In this document: positions 40,545 through 52,533 of the stretch, piece by piece | Position numbering within the stretch: the stretch's first letter is position 1 | How the letters are laid out: each line of letters begins with the position of its first letter | Assembly (NCBI GenBank): GCA_008711295.1 | Contig: VUYV01000090.1 | Span: forward strand, 923,331-987,330 | Length of the DNA stretch: 64,000 nucleotides | Direction of reading: 5' to 3' | Origin: Anarhynchus alexandrinus | Taxonomy: Eukaryota; Chordata; Aves; Charadriiformes; Charadriidae | Position numbers and translations under genes: made by a program | Notes under the pieces: generated by a model | What the model was told of the DNA's origin: nothing | Database searches by the model: none | Seen by the model: the letters and a program-made list of their open reading frames with translations, nothing else

Positions 40545-42480
40545 AACATGGGTACAGCACATCTCCCAGGGCTCAGCCAACAGAAGCAGCTAACAGATGC
40601 CACAGCAGTTCACAGGACAAAGCTACAAAGAGCCCTGAAACACTGTTCAAGACTGTGCAACATGTTACAGGGTGAAGTCTCCCAACACCAGCCGAAGCAA
40701 CTGCCCCTTGAGCATCAGAGATCCCAACTCCAAGAACCACACAGGGAGGATGTCACCATCCAGGTGCTGGGCTGCAGGGAGCACCCGCTGCTCCTCCTTG
40801 GTATTGTTGATAGCAGGGGCCTCATCTGAGGGCGGTGGGCTATCTTTGAGGTGCCGAGTGGCCAGGTGAGCGCTGCAGGAGGGGATGAACACACTGCAGA
40901 GCAGGGAAGATAAGCAGGAAATCCTGGGAGGTCTGCCGCTTGCTGAATAACGTTTTGGAAAGACTGAGGCTCATCCAGAACTCAAACTATTGCACTTTTC
41001 TGCTTATCCATATGAACACCAGTGACACTTCCAAAAAGCAACTACTGAGCAAATGAAGAGTGACTACTGAACACTGTGGGCAAGGGTGAAGAGGCCCAGG
41101 TGGTGTGTCTCAGTGTCTCCAGCGAGAAGTAAAACGCTCAGCGCACAGTAGATGCATCCAGAGGGTCAATAATGTGGTTATTAGCAGAGCTTTTACTACT
41201 ATGACTATAGGAACCTCTTTCAGGAAAAAGGATCCATCTGACAAAGTGTGGCAACAGTATCTTTGCCACCAAGCACATTAAGCTTGTGAATAAGACTTTA
41301 AACTAGATATGGTGGAAAAAGGTTGTCACACTCAAGAAAAGTAAAGACGTGGGGATCACATGACAGAAAGCTCTCACACTTCCCTTGTGAAGGAGGCATG
41401 TCTGGGGGCTCATCTCAAGTGCCTGCACACAGCATGGGAAGTAACAGGAGGACTTAGTCCATGCACAGTTGCAGAGCTATAACCTCACAGCAATTACAGT
41501 GAGAGTGGGACAGCTCACTGGAGGGCTGGAGGGCTACAACGGATGGATACAAGCTCTTGAGAAAAGTCAGGCTGGAAAGTTAAGGACCATAGGTTTCAAT
41601 GTGTGCAAAGGGCTGACTAAAACAAACACTGCTTTGCTTGGAATGAGTGACAAGACAGTCAAGACCTTATGAGTAAGGATCAGAGAACAGTCCAACATAG
41701 GTGATGCCATGCTAAGTGCCTGCTACAGACCTCCTTATCAAGAAGGGGAAATAGAAAAGGCCTTCGTTCAAAAGCTGGAGGAAGCTTCACGATTGCAGGC
41801 CCTGGTACACACTGGGGTCTAGAACTACTGGTATCTGCTGGTAGGCTGTGGCCAAGCACAGGCACTCCAGGAGATTTCTTGAGTGTGTTGGAAATGATTC
41901 CTTGGTGCAAGTGATCAATGAGCCAACTAGTGAAGACACTCTGCTGGACCTGTTACTCGCAAACAAGGAAGAACCAGACAGAGGTATGGAAATCAAAAGC
42001 AGCCTCAGCCGCAGCAACCATGACATTGTGGAGTTTAAAGTCCTGAGAGAAGTGAGAAAGACAAGTAGTACAGCGTACAGTGCAAGACCCAGTACATACT
42101 GTTACAACATGGCCCTTCAGGAGAGCAAATTCCAGCTTGTTCAGGGATCTTCTTGATAGAATCTCATGGAAGACCACCACTGAGGGTGAAGGAAAAGCCT
42201 GTGAGAGCTGGCTGATCTCAGACAACCTCCTCAAAGCACAAGAGGGACCATTCCTGCATGCAGGAACTCAAGCAGGCCTGACAATGGACCAGTGTGAGAG
42301 AAAAGGCAACCTGTGACTGACCTCAAATGCAAAACGGAGTACATGGACGGTAGAAGCACGGGTGGGAGGAATATGCAGACATCATCTAATCGTGCAGGGG
42401 TGGAGTCAGATAAGCCAAAGCTCTGCTGGAGTTGAAACTAACAATGGATGTGGAGGGCAGTATGAAGGGGAGAAAACATA
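40545..42480 (+). mobile_element. Degraded CR1-type LINE, 5' half (ORF1 and endonuclease remnants)
   Basis: About 1.9 kb of old CR1-like coding remnants in plus orientation, split across all three frames. The downstream part is the endonuclease region of ORF2. Around 41700-41790 a CYRPP followed by a KLEEASRLQALV-like segment is visible. From 41860 come RFLECVGNDSLVQVINEPT, DTLLDLLLANKEE, NHDIVEFKVL, then LFRDLLDRISW and ESWLISDNLLKAQE up to about 42240. The part at 41480-41670 fits the start of the endonuclease domain (YNLTAITV, GGLEGYNGW). Upstream, CLSIHMNTSDTSK near 40998-41036 resembles the esterase-like block of CR1 ORF1, though more weakly. The RT half and the 3' tail are missing, and many stops and frameshifts are present. 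Both ends are approximate, the left more so. Confidence 0.8.
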
Positions 42481-45400
42481 TTTTAATTTTTTTCCTCCAA
42501 AACTGAAGTTGTACAACAGAAACAGAAAACAGATCTTTGTACAACATGGTGTTATGCACATTAGCATCTGCTATACACCTTTTTCTTACAAATGTAAGAG
42601 AAAATCTGAAGAATCAGGGCTTCTAAACGTGAACTTGAAGTCTGATCAGTTAGCAATAAACATGATTTACTAGCTGTACTAGCTTACTTACAACCCTGTG
42701 TAAAAAAAAAATCACACATGCTTTTGCTTACTGTGACTTTTGAGATCCAGAACACAGCAGCCTGAATCTCTTGACACAGCAACAGAATTTTTGCACTGGG
42801 AAGCAATCACATTTCAGAAATGGACACCAAATGAGTTTCTATTACAACACAACTATGAACACAGGTTTGATTTAACCTCTTTCTGTTCTTTGGTAACAAA
42901 GATATACAAACAAGACAGTCTGATTAGAGATTCTCTAGTCTTCCGTATACGCTGCTAGTGAAACAGCCATGGTGTTCAGAAGTGGCACTTTTCGATGAAG
43001 CAAATTCTTAGCTTTTTCTAGCAAGGAATAATTGATAACATTACCCTTGCCGTAACCAAGGTATTTACAATCACTTAGCTGTCTTTTTCTTCATCCCAAA
43101 ATAGATCCCAGTCAAGACATAGCCAGAATATATTTAGTAGACATTAGTCATGGAAAATGCAGAGGAATCAGCCTAGTGCAACAATGAGCAGGGGGGGAAA
43201 GAAATCTTCACTTTACTCTTTACGGAAGCACAGTTTTTCAAGACATGCTGTCCACATACACGCTCAACACACACACACCCCCACAGTGAAAAGATAACAA
43301 CTGAAAAAAACAGTTTTCATGTGAGTCCTCAGTTCTCCCCACCTAAAAGCAGACCCCAGCTAACAGATCCTCAGTAGTATAGCTGTACTGTAGAAGGAAC
43401 AGTAGCAGAGGGCCGAGTAGAAGGTCAAAAAGCAGAATCCCAACATACATCAGATGGTGGGAGCACAGGGGACGCTGCTCTGTAAGCAATTCCCCCTTCC
43501 TCTCTGCAGCCTCTTCCCACACGCCTCATCCACACAGAGCTCCAGTTTGTTTGGAGGCAGACTCCAGAAATTCTGTTAAACTGGGGCAACGGTTTGACAA
43601 CAGGTACCCAGTCTGGAAACTTCTCCTGAAGACACTCTTTTAGTTAAAAAAAACTTCAAGTCTATTTTTAAGTTTAAAAATATTTTGGTATTTCAGGATA
43701 CTGTCTTAGCCATACTGCCAAGACAAGTCTAGACGTTTCCCAGCAAAACCACCTCTAATTAAAAATATCAGTACTCATTCTATATCATTTGTAGAAAATT
43801 TAAACTTCCAATGAGATTGAATAAGTAGACACACACACAATATAAACAAAAACTGAGACACAAGAAATCTCAAAGTCTCTCACAGAAGGAATCTGGGGAA
43901 GAAGACAACACACCTATACCTCACAAACACATTGAGAGAGTTCAAAATGAAGATTTGAATAAGGTCTTACTCTTCAAATTGGCATTGTGTTCACCAAAAA
44001 TAACCTTCAGTGCCGAAGACTTGAAAGAGTGGGGGAAAGGGAAGGTCCAAATATAAATACAGGGGCAAAAAGTCAAACTAAGAAAAACACAAATATACCT
44101 TTTAGGAAAGTGGGTGCTGAAGGAGGATACAAGATGATACAAGTACAGCATCGCAAATACTTCTGCTAAAATGGGACTTGCTAGAATTAATAAGCCTGGG
44201 GTGTTTCAAGGTTATGAAGCACTCCAGCATTGCTGAAATAAGACAACTTGTGCCAGTATACCCAAATAGGACAACCATTCCATTACATAGCTTTGAGTCA
44301 ATGTAGTTTAAGGTACTGGAGTAGGAAAAACAAAATCTCAGTTCAAGCTAACAGCCTTTCCCGGGCAGGAGTCACAAGAGCATCCATACTGTCAGATACA
44401 ACGCCACAGATCAATATTCCAAAGTGTTACTTCAGGCAACACAAGGTGTACAAAGGCTATAGAGCTCTACTCACATGACATTGGACAATTTACAGAGGTA
44501 ACTATAATTCCCATAAAGCCAAATCATTCACTCTTCTTTGCACATTCATGAAAATGGAATAGCCTTCCTGCTGTATAATCCTGGCACTGTTATTGGAAGA
44601 ATAAAAAGTTTAGTCTTCTCTGTAGATAAAGAAATTACAAAGTAACTATAAGTCATACTCTAAAGACAAAATGACTGAAAAGACTTTAAGAAACAAAGTT
44701 TTCAAAAGCTTACATAAATAGGCATGCTGATATGGAACTAAAATGGCTCCATCTACTGGTGAAAATATACATTTCCTTTGTCATGACATGCTCTCTCTAC
44801 TGAAGCAATTTTAACTCCCAGTGAAACAAGGAACTCGGAGGGTGCCAAGCACAAACACCGACTCTTACACAGATAATCCCTTCTAATAACCATTGAGATA
44901 TGTTGGCAAGGTAGATTTGGGATGCTTGCATAATTGATATTTATTCTCAGTAACAAAAAAAGGAGCTTCTAAGATGTTAGGACTGACTTTTTAAATGCAA
45001 ACGTGCTTTTTTAAAAATAGCAGTAGGTGAAAATATTACATTGTTAACTGTGCAAATGTAAATTTAAAAAAACATATTCATGAATATTGTAAGATCATCT
45101 GTATAAGAACCAATAGTCTCATTTTCGCATTCAGACATTTACTGATCTACAGGGTTAAGTCATTTGTAGTGCTTTTCTCCATCTGCTTATTTACAAAAAC
45201 CTCATTTTAATCTCACTATTAACATAACTATTTCAAAACATTAGCTAGACAGCTACCTTAATTTTAGCAAAAAAAATGTGAAATGTCCCTAAACTTTATC
45301 ATTCCAGAATATGCTATACCAAAAGTATGACAGTATTCTTTTGAGACCTTCTCTAGCTAAGTTCAAGTATATTCAAGTTACACTGTATTTTATCAATCAC

Positions 45401-45693
45401 TAGTTATAGAGCAGTTCTATTTACCAAGTACTACTTCACAGCCACCAAAGATCTTGTGTAACAGACATCCTTTTATAAAGGATATCAATATTCAAAACCC
45501 AACAGCTATCATGGTGACATGTCAAAGGTCACCTACAGGAGCAGATCAGTCCCATGGATACAAGGCAACAAGTACCCTGTACACCCTACAGCTCAGCAAA
45601 TAAAACTACTGCAAGGAAGCCTAATTAAAGTTCTCAAGTAACATATCAAGTTTTTGACAGCCATGGTAACTTTTTAAGAACTCCAAAAGATAC

Positions 45694-45743
45694 ACTTTAA
45701 CAGCAGCTTACAGTACTTTAACAGCAGCTTACAGTACTTTAAC
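45694..45743. repeat. Tandem duplication, 21-bp unit
   Basis: Two perfect copies of a 21-bp unit beginning ACTTTAACAGCAGCTTACAG (45694-45714 and 45715-45735), followed by a partial third copy ACTTTAAC. Perfect identity suggests a recent duplication. Confidence 0.97.
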
Positions 45744-47859
45744 TCCGAGGTGATCAGAGACATTGCTCATAGCCCACTGTATGGTGCAAGTTGTACAAGG
45801 TATGCACCCTATCCAAACAGCACAATACAGAAACACAGCTTGTCTCTCAAAAGTCAGACTCAAGTCTGCAAGGTTGTCAAGCCAGTAAAATTCTCTCTCA
45901 TCAGAGCTATTTAGCTAGAGCACTGCCACACCAGTATAACTGTATTGCTGTAGCTTATGGAGAGCATGTGTTCGGCCAGATGCCACGAACTCATGGGGGA
46001 GGACAGTTTCCTGCACAGTCCTCAATTATGCAGTATAAACATACCCTCAGTTACCCTTGTCCAGCCATAAAGGGAAAACGTTGGTTCAAGCTTACTATGT
46101 TAATATGAAAAAAATTTATATGTACCAGCATAATATTCTTCAGAGACCTGTTATTTGACTTACCATCACAAAAGCCACATGTCAAATAAGAAGACAAATA
46201 ATCACACAAAAGAACACTTTCCACTATTTAATTTCTAAAACAGTATGTAATCCAAGATAGGTGGAAAGATACAAAGTAGTCAGTTCTGTAAAACTGTTTT
46301 ACTGTACTGCTGCTACTTACATCTTTACATATAAAGTAGCACCAAGGTAAATCAAGGCTTAGAGCATATTTTAAAAGAAATTGTTTCAATAACCACCCAC
46401 ATAGCTAAGTACTACATAGCTAGACAAAGCTACCAAACTATCTGAAATGCAGTAACTGCGACCAAAGCTTAGTTCAGAAACCATGTTTTCTATTCTAGCT
46501 GCCACCAAATACCTGGTTCTCCCCTGAAATCCATTCACGAAAAATGAAGTTATATTTAAGATTTTTCCTGAAAAGAAAAAGCACTTTGTATTTTTGATTA
46601 TCAAGCTGTTCAAGTTGTAACTACCCGCAGATTCTGATACTTGGGATAATTCTCATCGATTTGTGTATTTTTTTTTTATTTCAAGTGGTTCTGACATCTG
46701 TTACCCTATACTCCTACAAGCCTTCATGGGTTTTGTTACGGATTTGACAAGCTGGAGTACCAGATGCTACCCTGTTGCGCTGAAAAGATGCATCAGTATA
46801 AAGGAGTGGACAGACCCCATTTGAGGCAATGGTGTGTGTTGGTGAAGCGGGTTGTACCTAAAAGAGTCTTCAAATGAAGCCTGAAGTGACAGCCCAAAAC
46901 TGTCATTGAAACACAGCCACTGTTGAACAGGAAAGTCTAAAACCCACCTGATAATGTGCATGCACAGCTGTTAAAAAATAAAAGCGGTAGCCAACCACAT
47001 AGCCACTTCAGAAAAAGCACAGGCACACTAATGCCCTCTTCAGTGAGATATGGCAGACCACATTACTTTAATGCCTTGATTAGGAAAGCCAGAAGGAGAA
47101 GCCTGGAAATATGCCCGTCTCCAACAAGAGCCACTTTCAGTTATATCATCATCTACAGTAGAATAGTGATAAAACCAGACTTGTTTCATTGAAGGAAAAA
47201 GAAGACACAAAGAAACAGAAACCCATTACTTAGCAATACTGCATGGGCTATGACCATTTTATGATATACATGAAGTAGTATCAAATACTAAAGAAAAAAA
47301 AAGGCAGATGGAAACTTAAGATAAAAAAGTATTTTGAAAATATTACCTGCAAAGTACCTAGAGACAGAACTGCAATACACGTTCCTTTAAATGCTACTTA
47401 CAGCTGTTGCAAAGAAACCCACAATAACAAACACTAGAAGCTAGGACCAAGATCACTGGTATGCAGTACCAAGAATTTTAATACCATCACTGTAACAGCT
47501 AAACTCACCACTGTGTAGAAAGCAACATACTAACACACTCCACTCCTATTTAAACAAACAAAAAAAGAATGAGCATAAGTAGCTGTTGAGGGAAGACAAG
47601 CATACAACTCCTCCTTAGACTCTCACAACCTCCAGCTATTTCCAGCTCAGACTTCCTGAGGCTGTTGCTCATCATTTACTAACCTCAGTGTAAATGTTTT
47701 CCAATGTTCGTCCAACCTCCCCTTAAGTCCACAAAAACTTGTGGATACATCGTATAGCAAGTATACCTCTGAATTCCCTACGCTGAGTGAAGAACCACCT
47801 CCTTTTTCTTTTGTTCTGAACGTAGTGCCTACCTCTGATTTGACTGTGCCTCCTCTTCC

Positions 47860-48290
47860 ATTTTCACCAGCTCTCCACAGGAGTTTTATAGAGCGTTACC
47901 ATATCATTGTCCCATCATCTCTACCAGGCTGACAAGTCCTAGCCTGTTCAATTATTTCTCATCTAGGAGCTAATTCACATCTTGTTGCCCTTCAGTGAAC
48001 CTTTTCCAATAATAATGCATCTTTTCTAAGATAAGGGACAAAACAGCTTACAGTACGCAAGGTATGAAAGAACCATGGATTCTGGTTCTTTCCAGAACCA
48101 GTACATATCTTTTTCCTATTGTATTTTCCAGTCATCCCAGATCTTCTGATCATCGGTTGCTCTCTGGTTGTAATAACTCTATCAGGCATTTGCTTCACCT
48201 CCTCCTTTCGACTTTCACGTACACATTGCCACAAAGCAGTCTCCTCAAAATACCAGTCCTAAACCATTGATCATTCTCTTCATTAAGAGT
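47860..48290 (-). mobile_element. Ancient CR1/L3-like LINE relic, minus orientation
   Basis: Degraded sequence that, read on the plus strand, follows the reverse complement of old amniote CR1/L3 elements. Blocks seen are CTGTTCAATTATTTCTCAT, CTTGTTGCCCTTCAGTGAAC, CTTTTCCAATAATAATGCAT, CTTTTCTAAGATAAGGGACA and a GCAAGGTATGAAAGAACCAT stretch. The order and spacing agree with that family as I remember it. Divergence is high, so the limits are approximate; similarity may extend left to about 47650. Confidence 0.6.
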
Positions 48291-50769
48291 GGACCTAAAA
48301 TACAAAACAAGCAAGATTAAAGGGTATTTTACACTTCTGATTAAATAAATTCAGTGGGGGGGATTGACTGACAGGGGTGCTCCTCCACACAAGGAGCACC
48401 AGAGCTTACTCAGTACATATCTAATTCTACATAAACACAGAACCACCTAATTTACCAACACTAGAGGAAGGAAGAAAAGGAAGTGTTAGGGAGTTCTTTG
48501 TTTGATCATGCTTCTGTATTTTTAAGCCGCAGCACTTAAGTTCTCAGATTTGGTTCACACTCTCTACAAAGTCTTTTTGCCTTACCAAGACGTTTATTTC
48601 TGAAAAAGCTATGCATGTGCAAGCAGTTTCAGCAAGCTCTGCTAGTAGGAAGGTGGCCTGTACTACCAGAAGCACAGGATTAGAAAAATTAAGTCAAGCT
48701 GTATTGTCAAAAATACTCATGTTTTCGATTAAGTAGCTTTCATGTATATAAAATTATACCTCTTGCATACAAAAACTCCAATAAATCCAACACTGCTATA
48801 CTATGTAATTGCCCAAAGATCAGCATGTCCCATCTTTTCTTTAAGCCATTTACTTCATGTGTTTTCCCTAGAAATTCCTTTTTTCTAGTTCCTACTAATC
48901 TTTCTGCTCTCTCACTCTTCTAACCATTTCAGTTATGTCTCAGCTGCAGTCACCTCCTGAATACACTTTGGCACCAAGGTTAAGCTCCTGACTAGGCGTT
49001 GCTGTTGCAAGGAAACCAACTTGGACCGTTCCACTGAGCACCTCTGTTCAAAACTCCTACACTAAAAATGTCCATGCGGTAGTAAGTACAGCAGCTTATG
49101 GGTTTGTCCCAGAAGCCCCTAGTTATTTTCTGTTACAATAGAATGTAAATGACTCCTGCAGGGCACCTTGACTTTCATGAAGTCTGTAATCCTCTTTTCA
49201 TTTGGATTCACCTGAGGGTAACGATTAGCATCTTCGCCTTTAACCCCACACACTTGAAGCCCAAAGCTTTTGCAACTTGCTCCACACAGCCTAACATCTC
49301 TTTACTAGATGGGAATATTGTCCTGCCAGCTAAGAAGAAATACCTCCTACAGAGAGGGAAGGTAGCTTTCATGAAAGTTGAACCTATCAAGCAGTCTGCC
49401 CTTACCAAGAACTTATCTTGAACAAGCTAACACTAATTAGGAATATGGGGTCAGAGACAAGAAGGTGGAGAACCAGTCTAGAACAGATCTACAAAATCTT
49501 TAGAGGTGAGCACATACATTAACTTCTGAAGCCAACATACAAAGATTGCAATCCAAGGAATTTGCAAAATTCATGGACCTTTGAACCACTAAGTTATCAA
49601 CATTCCTGTTATAACAAAGGAAAGACACACTAAACATCCTGATGCCACAGGAAGCCAGCACTTCATTAGTTTGCCAATTTTACCAAATGTGACTCAAGTC
49701 TCTCCTTGAAGTGTAGCGGAAAGATGATGAAAAGTCACACGTTTTCAATGTTATTTCTCTGTCCATCACAGTGTTCTTTGTGTCACAGACTACACATCCC
49801 TCCTCTTCAGGCACTGAAAACAAGTCACTGTGCGACACCTTTCTGGAAAACGCCTCGAAGGAGAGTATCAGAGCAAGGGCTCAGAGGCTCATTAACAAAA
49901 TCCAGACTTTGAGTCATCTGAAGGGAGGGGAAATTACAACTGTGGAACCACATGTATTTTTCAGTAGCACAGGAAGTAAGGCAACACATGTCTGCTTTAC
50001 TTAGCCACCGGCCCGGGAAGGAAACGAACCCGAGCTCCGTAGTTTTATCCATCTCTCCCCCCCACCAACACTCGCGCCCCCCCTAGGGCAGAAATCCGCC
50101 GGGGAACCGTATCCACCACCTGACCCGACTACGCGGCCGTGCAACATGAGGACAAGGGGAAGCTCGCTGCCTGCCATGTGTGCGCACTTCTCCCTCGCCC
50201 AGGAACTCGTCAGCGAGCGGGGCCGGGGGGCAGGGAGAGAAAGGCGAGGCCGGGGGGAGGGGGGGGCGGCCGCCGCACCGCCCACACGCCCACCAACCGC
50301 CGCCGGCACAAGCCCCGCGGGGATCTCACAAAGGAAGCGGGACGGGGACGGGGTGGGGGGGAGACGACGGGACCCACGGGGCCGGGGCGGACTCAGCCGC
50401 CGATCGCACGCCGCGGCGGCGCCCGGAGCCGGCGGCGGAACAAAGGCTCCGGCCCCACCAACGCCACCGGGGGGGAGGGGGGGACCACGGCCGCGCGCAC
50501 GAGGCCGGCACGCGGGCACACCTGCGCCCTCCCGCCCCGCGGCGAGAGGGGCCGCGGACCCCCCGGCGCTCAGGTACCGGCGGCGCAGCTTCCGCGTCCT
50601 GCCGCCGCCGAGGGCTGGGGGAGCCAGAGGAGGGTCCCCCGTCTCCCCCCCTCCTTCACTCGACAAAGGGGGAACGGGACGCGGGAGGCGCTGCCCCGCG
50701 GCGGCCCTTTGTGCGCCCCACCACCACCACACACTCACACCCCCCACACACACCCCACCCCCGCGTTAC

Positions 50770-50817
50770 CGTGGTGAGCAACGGTCTCATCTGCTCGCCC
50801 GCCCGCTCCTCTTCCAT
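50770..50817 (-). CDS. SLC4A7: SLC4A7 distal first coding exon (MEAD-type N-terminus)
   Basis: Sixteen codons reading MEEERAGEQMRPLLTT, followed directly by GTAACG as splice donor in phase 0. The mammalian distal-promoter product begins MEADGAGEQMRPLLTR (known of the family, from memory), so length and the EQMRPLLT core agree. The ATG at 50817-50815 lies in GCCGCGATGG, a strong Kozak context with G at -3 and G at +4. The frame stays open for some codons upstream but has no ATG close by; a TTG at 50844-50842 is the first alternative and is not a credible eukaryotic start. The exon sits inside the CpG island, whose GC-rich sequence continues about 0.75 kb into intron 1. Joining to exon 2 gives LLTT-GHDEEAVVD. 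One oddity is C at donor position +5 in place of the usual G, so the junction rests mainly on phase and homology. Confidence 0.9.
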
Positions 50818-51151
50818 CGCGGCCCCGCCGAGATCGCCCGGCAAAGGGAAGCGGAACGGGAGGCGGGAGGCGGACGCGCGGGCTGGAGCCGGGGCTAGGC
50901 GGCTGCCTGGCGGAGGCGGGCGGCGCTGGTGCCCTCAGGACGGGACGGCCGCGACTGCTCCGCCGCGCCGAGGCGGGGGGGTGGTGTGGGGGGGGGAGAG
51001 GCTGAGCCCAGACCGACTCGGCGCGCCCGGCTCCCCCCGCCCCGCGCGCGACCGGCAGCGCCGCCAGCCAATGGGGAGGGAGCGCACCGCCCGGCGCGTC
51101 GACGCCCCCGCGTCCGCCCGTCCGCGCCCACCCCCCACCCCCCCCTCACAG

Positions 51152-51173
51152 ACACACACACACACACACACAC
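51152..51173. repeat. (AC)n microsatellite in the SLC4A7 promoter region
   Basis: Eleven AC units directly abutting the GC box GGGGCGGGGC, about 335-355 bp upstream of the distal start codon and inside the CpG island. Confidence 0.97.
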
Positions 51174-52525
51174 GGGGCGGGGCGCGCGAGGGGGCGGCGG
51201 GGAGCGTTGTTCCACGCGGAGCCGCGTGGCGGGCGGCCCCCGTCTCGCCTCAGCCGCCGCCTGCCCCGCGCGGAGGCCGCCCGTTACCGGGGCGCGGGGA
51301 GCTGCCCCTGAGGGAGAGGCTCAGAAGGGACGGGTCGGCGGGAGCGGCGCGGTGAGCCGCCGGTGCCGGCGGACGCAGAGCGGGTAGAAGCTGCCGGTGG
51401 CGACGGCTGTTTGACGCTTGCCTGGCGCAGCGGCCCTTCTCGCGTGCTGGTAACTTCTGCCAGGCTTTTACCACGCAAGCTCAAATTTTCCATGCCAGGT
51501 GCCCTCCTCGGGCTGATTTTTTTAATTTTTTTTTGTGTGTATGTTGGGGGGGGAAGTAACCAAAATAATTCAGTCATTTCAAAAAATAATATTATTTGCC
51601 CTCGTGTAAATATTCCAACAATCCTTTATTCAAAAGGCTGGGGGGGAGATAGAGTCAAGGTTGTGCTCTTGGCTGCCTCTCTGAAGTTTCGCTCCAGTAA
51701 AAGTTTTTAGAAAGAAGCAGCTGCTTACCCTTGTCTAGTAAGAGATAACTTTCGCCTCGTCTGCCCCCGTGAAGATTACACCCTCTCTAGACACGTTCAG
51801 TTCCAAAACACCTCGCACTGATAGGACCAAACGCACACCTACACAGCAGATGCACCATCCCTTTGCGCTTCCTATGCTCGATAACATGCTTGCATCACCC
51901 TGGGGTTTCTCCTTATTGCACCCACTACAGTTTTTTGGGGGAAGAGGGGGAGTTGTACACTGTGGCCCCTTTTTCCACCCTGAAACCCTGCCTGGCCCTA
52001 GTAGAAGGCAGCCTTTATTCACCCGGGACTTCTGGACTGAGTTGTCAACGAAGCTCTAACACCATAAAGGCAACAAGGTGACGTGCGCCGGCAGGGCAGA
52101 GATGCCACACAGCTCCACAATGTGTCCCTGGACTGCTTTCGGGATGTTTTGGGCATAGTGCTTGTTTGTTACATACAGCATGTGAACTTTGAAGTGTCAG
52201 GGAGAAAATACCAGTGACTTCACTGAAGGCCCGGTCCCTGCTTGTCTTCTGAAAGTGACAAAGTCTGGATGGGTGACCTGAAGAGGGGCGCAGAGATTTG
52301 AGGATCAGGGTGGCATCAGAGGAGATGCAGTGTAAAAGAGAAGGCAGGCTGACTGACGCACGTGTAACACAGTCAAGGCAGATCAAGGGAAGGGGATCAG
52401 AATTAGGCTGGGTCTCAAAGACGACCTCTCAGAGATAAGAGAGCTGCTGGTCTTATCAGCAGCTTTAGAAGCAGCAAGCGAAAGGAATGTGTGCATCAGC
52501 AAACACCGTGCAGGACTAGGAACAC

Positions 52526-52533
52526 TATAAAAG
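52526..52533 (+). promoter_or_regulatory. TATA-box-like motif upstream of SLC4A7
   Basis: TATAAAAG followed by GAGGCTCTGCACAGCCCGC, with GC-rich sequence at the expected initiation distance (around 52555). It lies in a GC-richer segment and could drive a plus-strand transcript. AG acceptor-like sites occur downstream (TGCTTTTCAG ending near 52750, TCCTCTTCCAG ending near 53254). No conserved protein follows, so this may be chance. Confidence 0.25.

Larger units (their letters stand above)
42481..49999. other. SLC4A7 intron 1, promoter-proximal segment
   Basis: About 7.5 kb of AT-rich intron next to the CpG island. It contains a 21-bp tandem duplication (45694-45743) and an ancient CR1/L3-like relic in minus orientation (47860-48290). 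No exon is recognised. CpG density rises only at about 50.0 kb. Confidence 0.75.
1..50817 (-). other. SLC4A7: SLC4A7 gene, 5' part (exons 1-3; gene continues off the left edge)
   Basis: Span of the 5' portion of the electroneutral Na+/HCO3- cotransporter gene (NBCn1) on the minus strand, from the distal start codon to the window edge. Three exons with consistent splice phases are visible (50770-50817, 13537-13618, 318-461), plus a candidate alternative first exon at 23147-23182. Together they encode the start of the cytosolic N-terminal domain; the anion-exchanger-like core and the membrane domain lie beyond base 1. The family imports Na+ with bicarbonate across the plasma membrane and so controls intracellular pH. 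The assignment to SLC4A7 rather than SLC4A8 or SLC4A10 rests on the EQMRPLLT start, on exon 2 (DEEAVVD.GK.SST.NT.FEKEELES) and on HRAVYIGVHVPF followed by REDGRESPSY, compared with family sequences as I remember them. The left end is open because exon 3 ends in phase 1. Confidence 0.93.
50000..51420 (-). promoter_or_regulatory. SLC4A7: CpG island with the SLC4A7 distal promoter
   Basis: About 1.4 kb of dense CpG, GC-rich sequence set in AT-rich surroundings and centred on the first coding exon. No TATA box is seen upstream of the start codon. An inverted CCAAT box (CCAAT on the plus strand at 51068-51072) lies about 250 bp upstream of the ATG. A GC box, GGGGCGGGGC, lies at 51174-51183, with GGGGGCGG further out. 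This is the layout of a broad TATA-less housekeeping-type promoter, so the exact transcription start cannot be placed; the 5' UTR must lie somewhere in 50818 to about 51350. The island is roughly symmetrical, so transcription away from SLC4A7 on the plus strand is possible. Long open frames inside it are composition effects. Confidence 0.88.

Noticed and set aside
36248..42480. Reading the two larger CR1 pieces as one rearranged element
   Set aside because: The 3' half precedes the 5' half on the same strand, the two differ clearly in decay, and the 3.2 kb between them does not look like CR1.
45178..45220. Minus-strand ATGGAGAAAAG as an alternative SLC4A7 start
   Set aside because: The frame stops after 11 codons without a usable phase-matched donor, unlike the candidate at 23147-23182.
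50001..50753. Open frame of 250 codons on the minus strand next to SLC4A7 exon 1
   Set aside because: It lies in the GC-rich start of intron 1, in a low-complexity Pro/Gly/Arg frame without homology; the real exon ends at 50770.
50180..51355. Open frame of 391 codons on the plus strand in the CpG island
   Set aside because: Extreme GC content removes stop codons by chance; composition is Pro/Arg/Gly-rich with no domain, and other frames on both strands are equally open.
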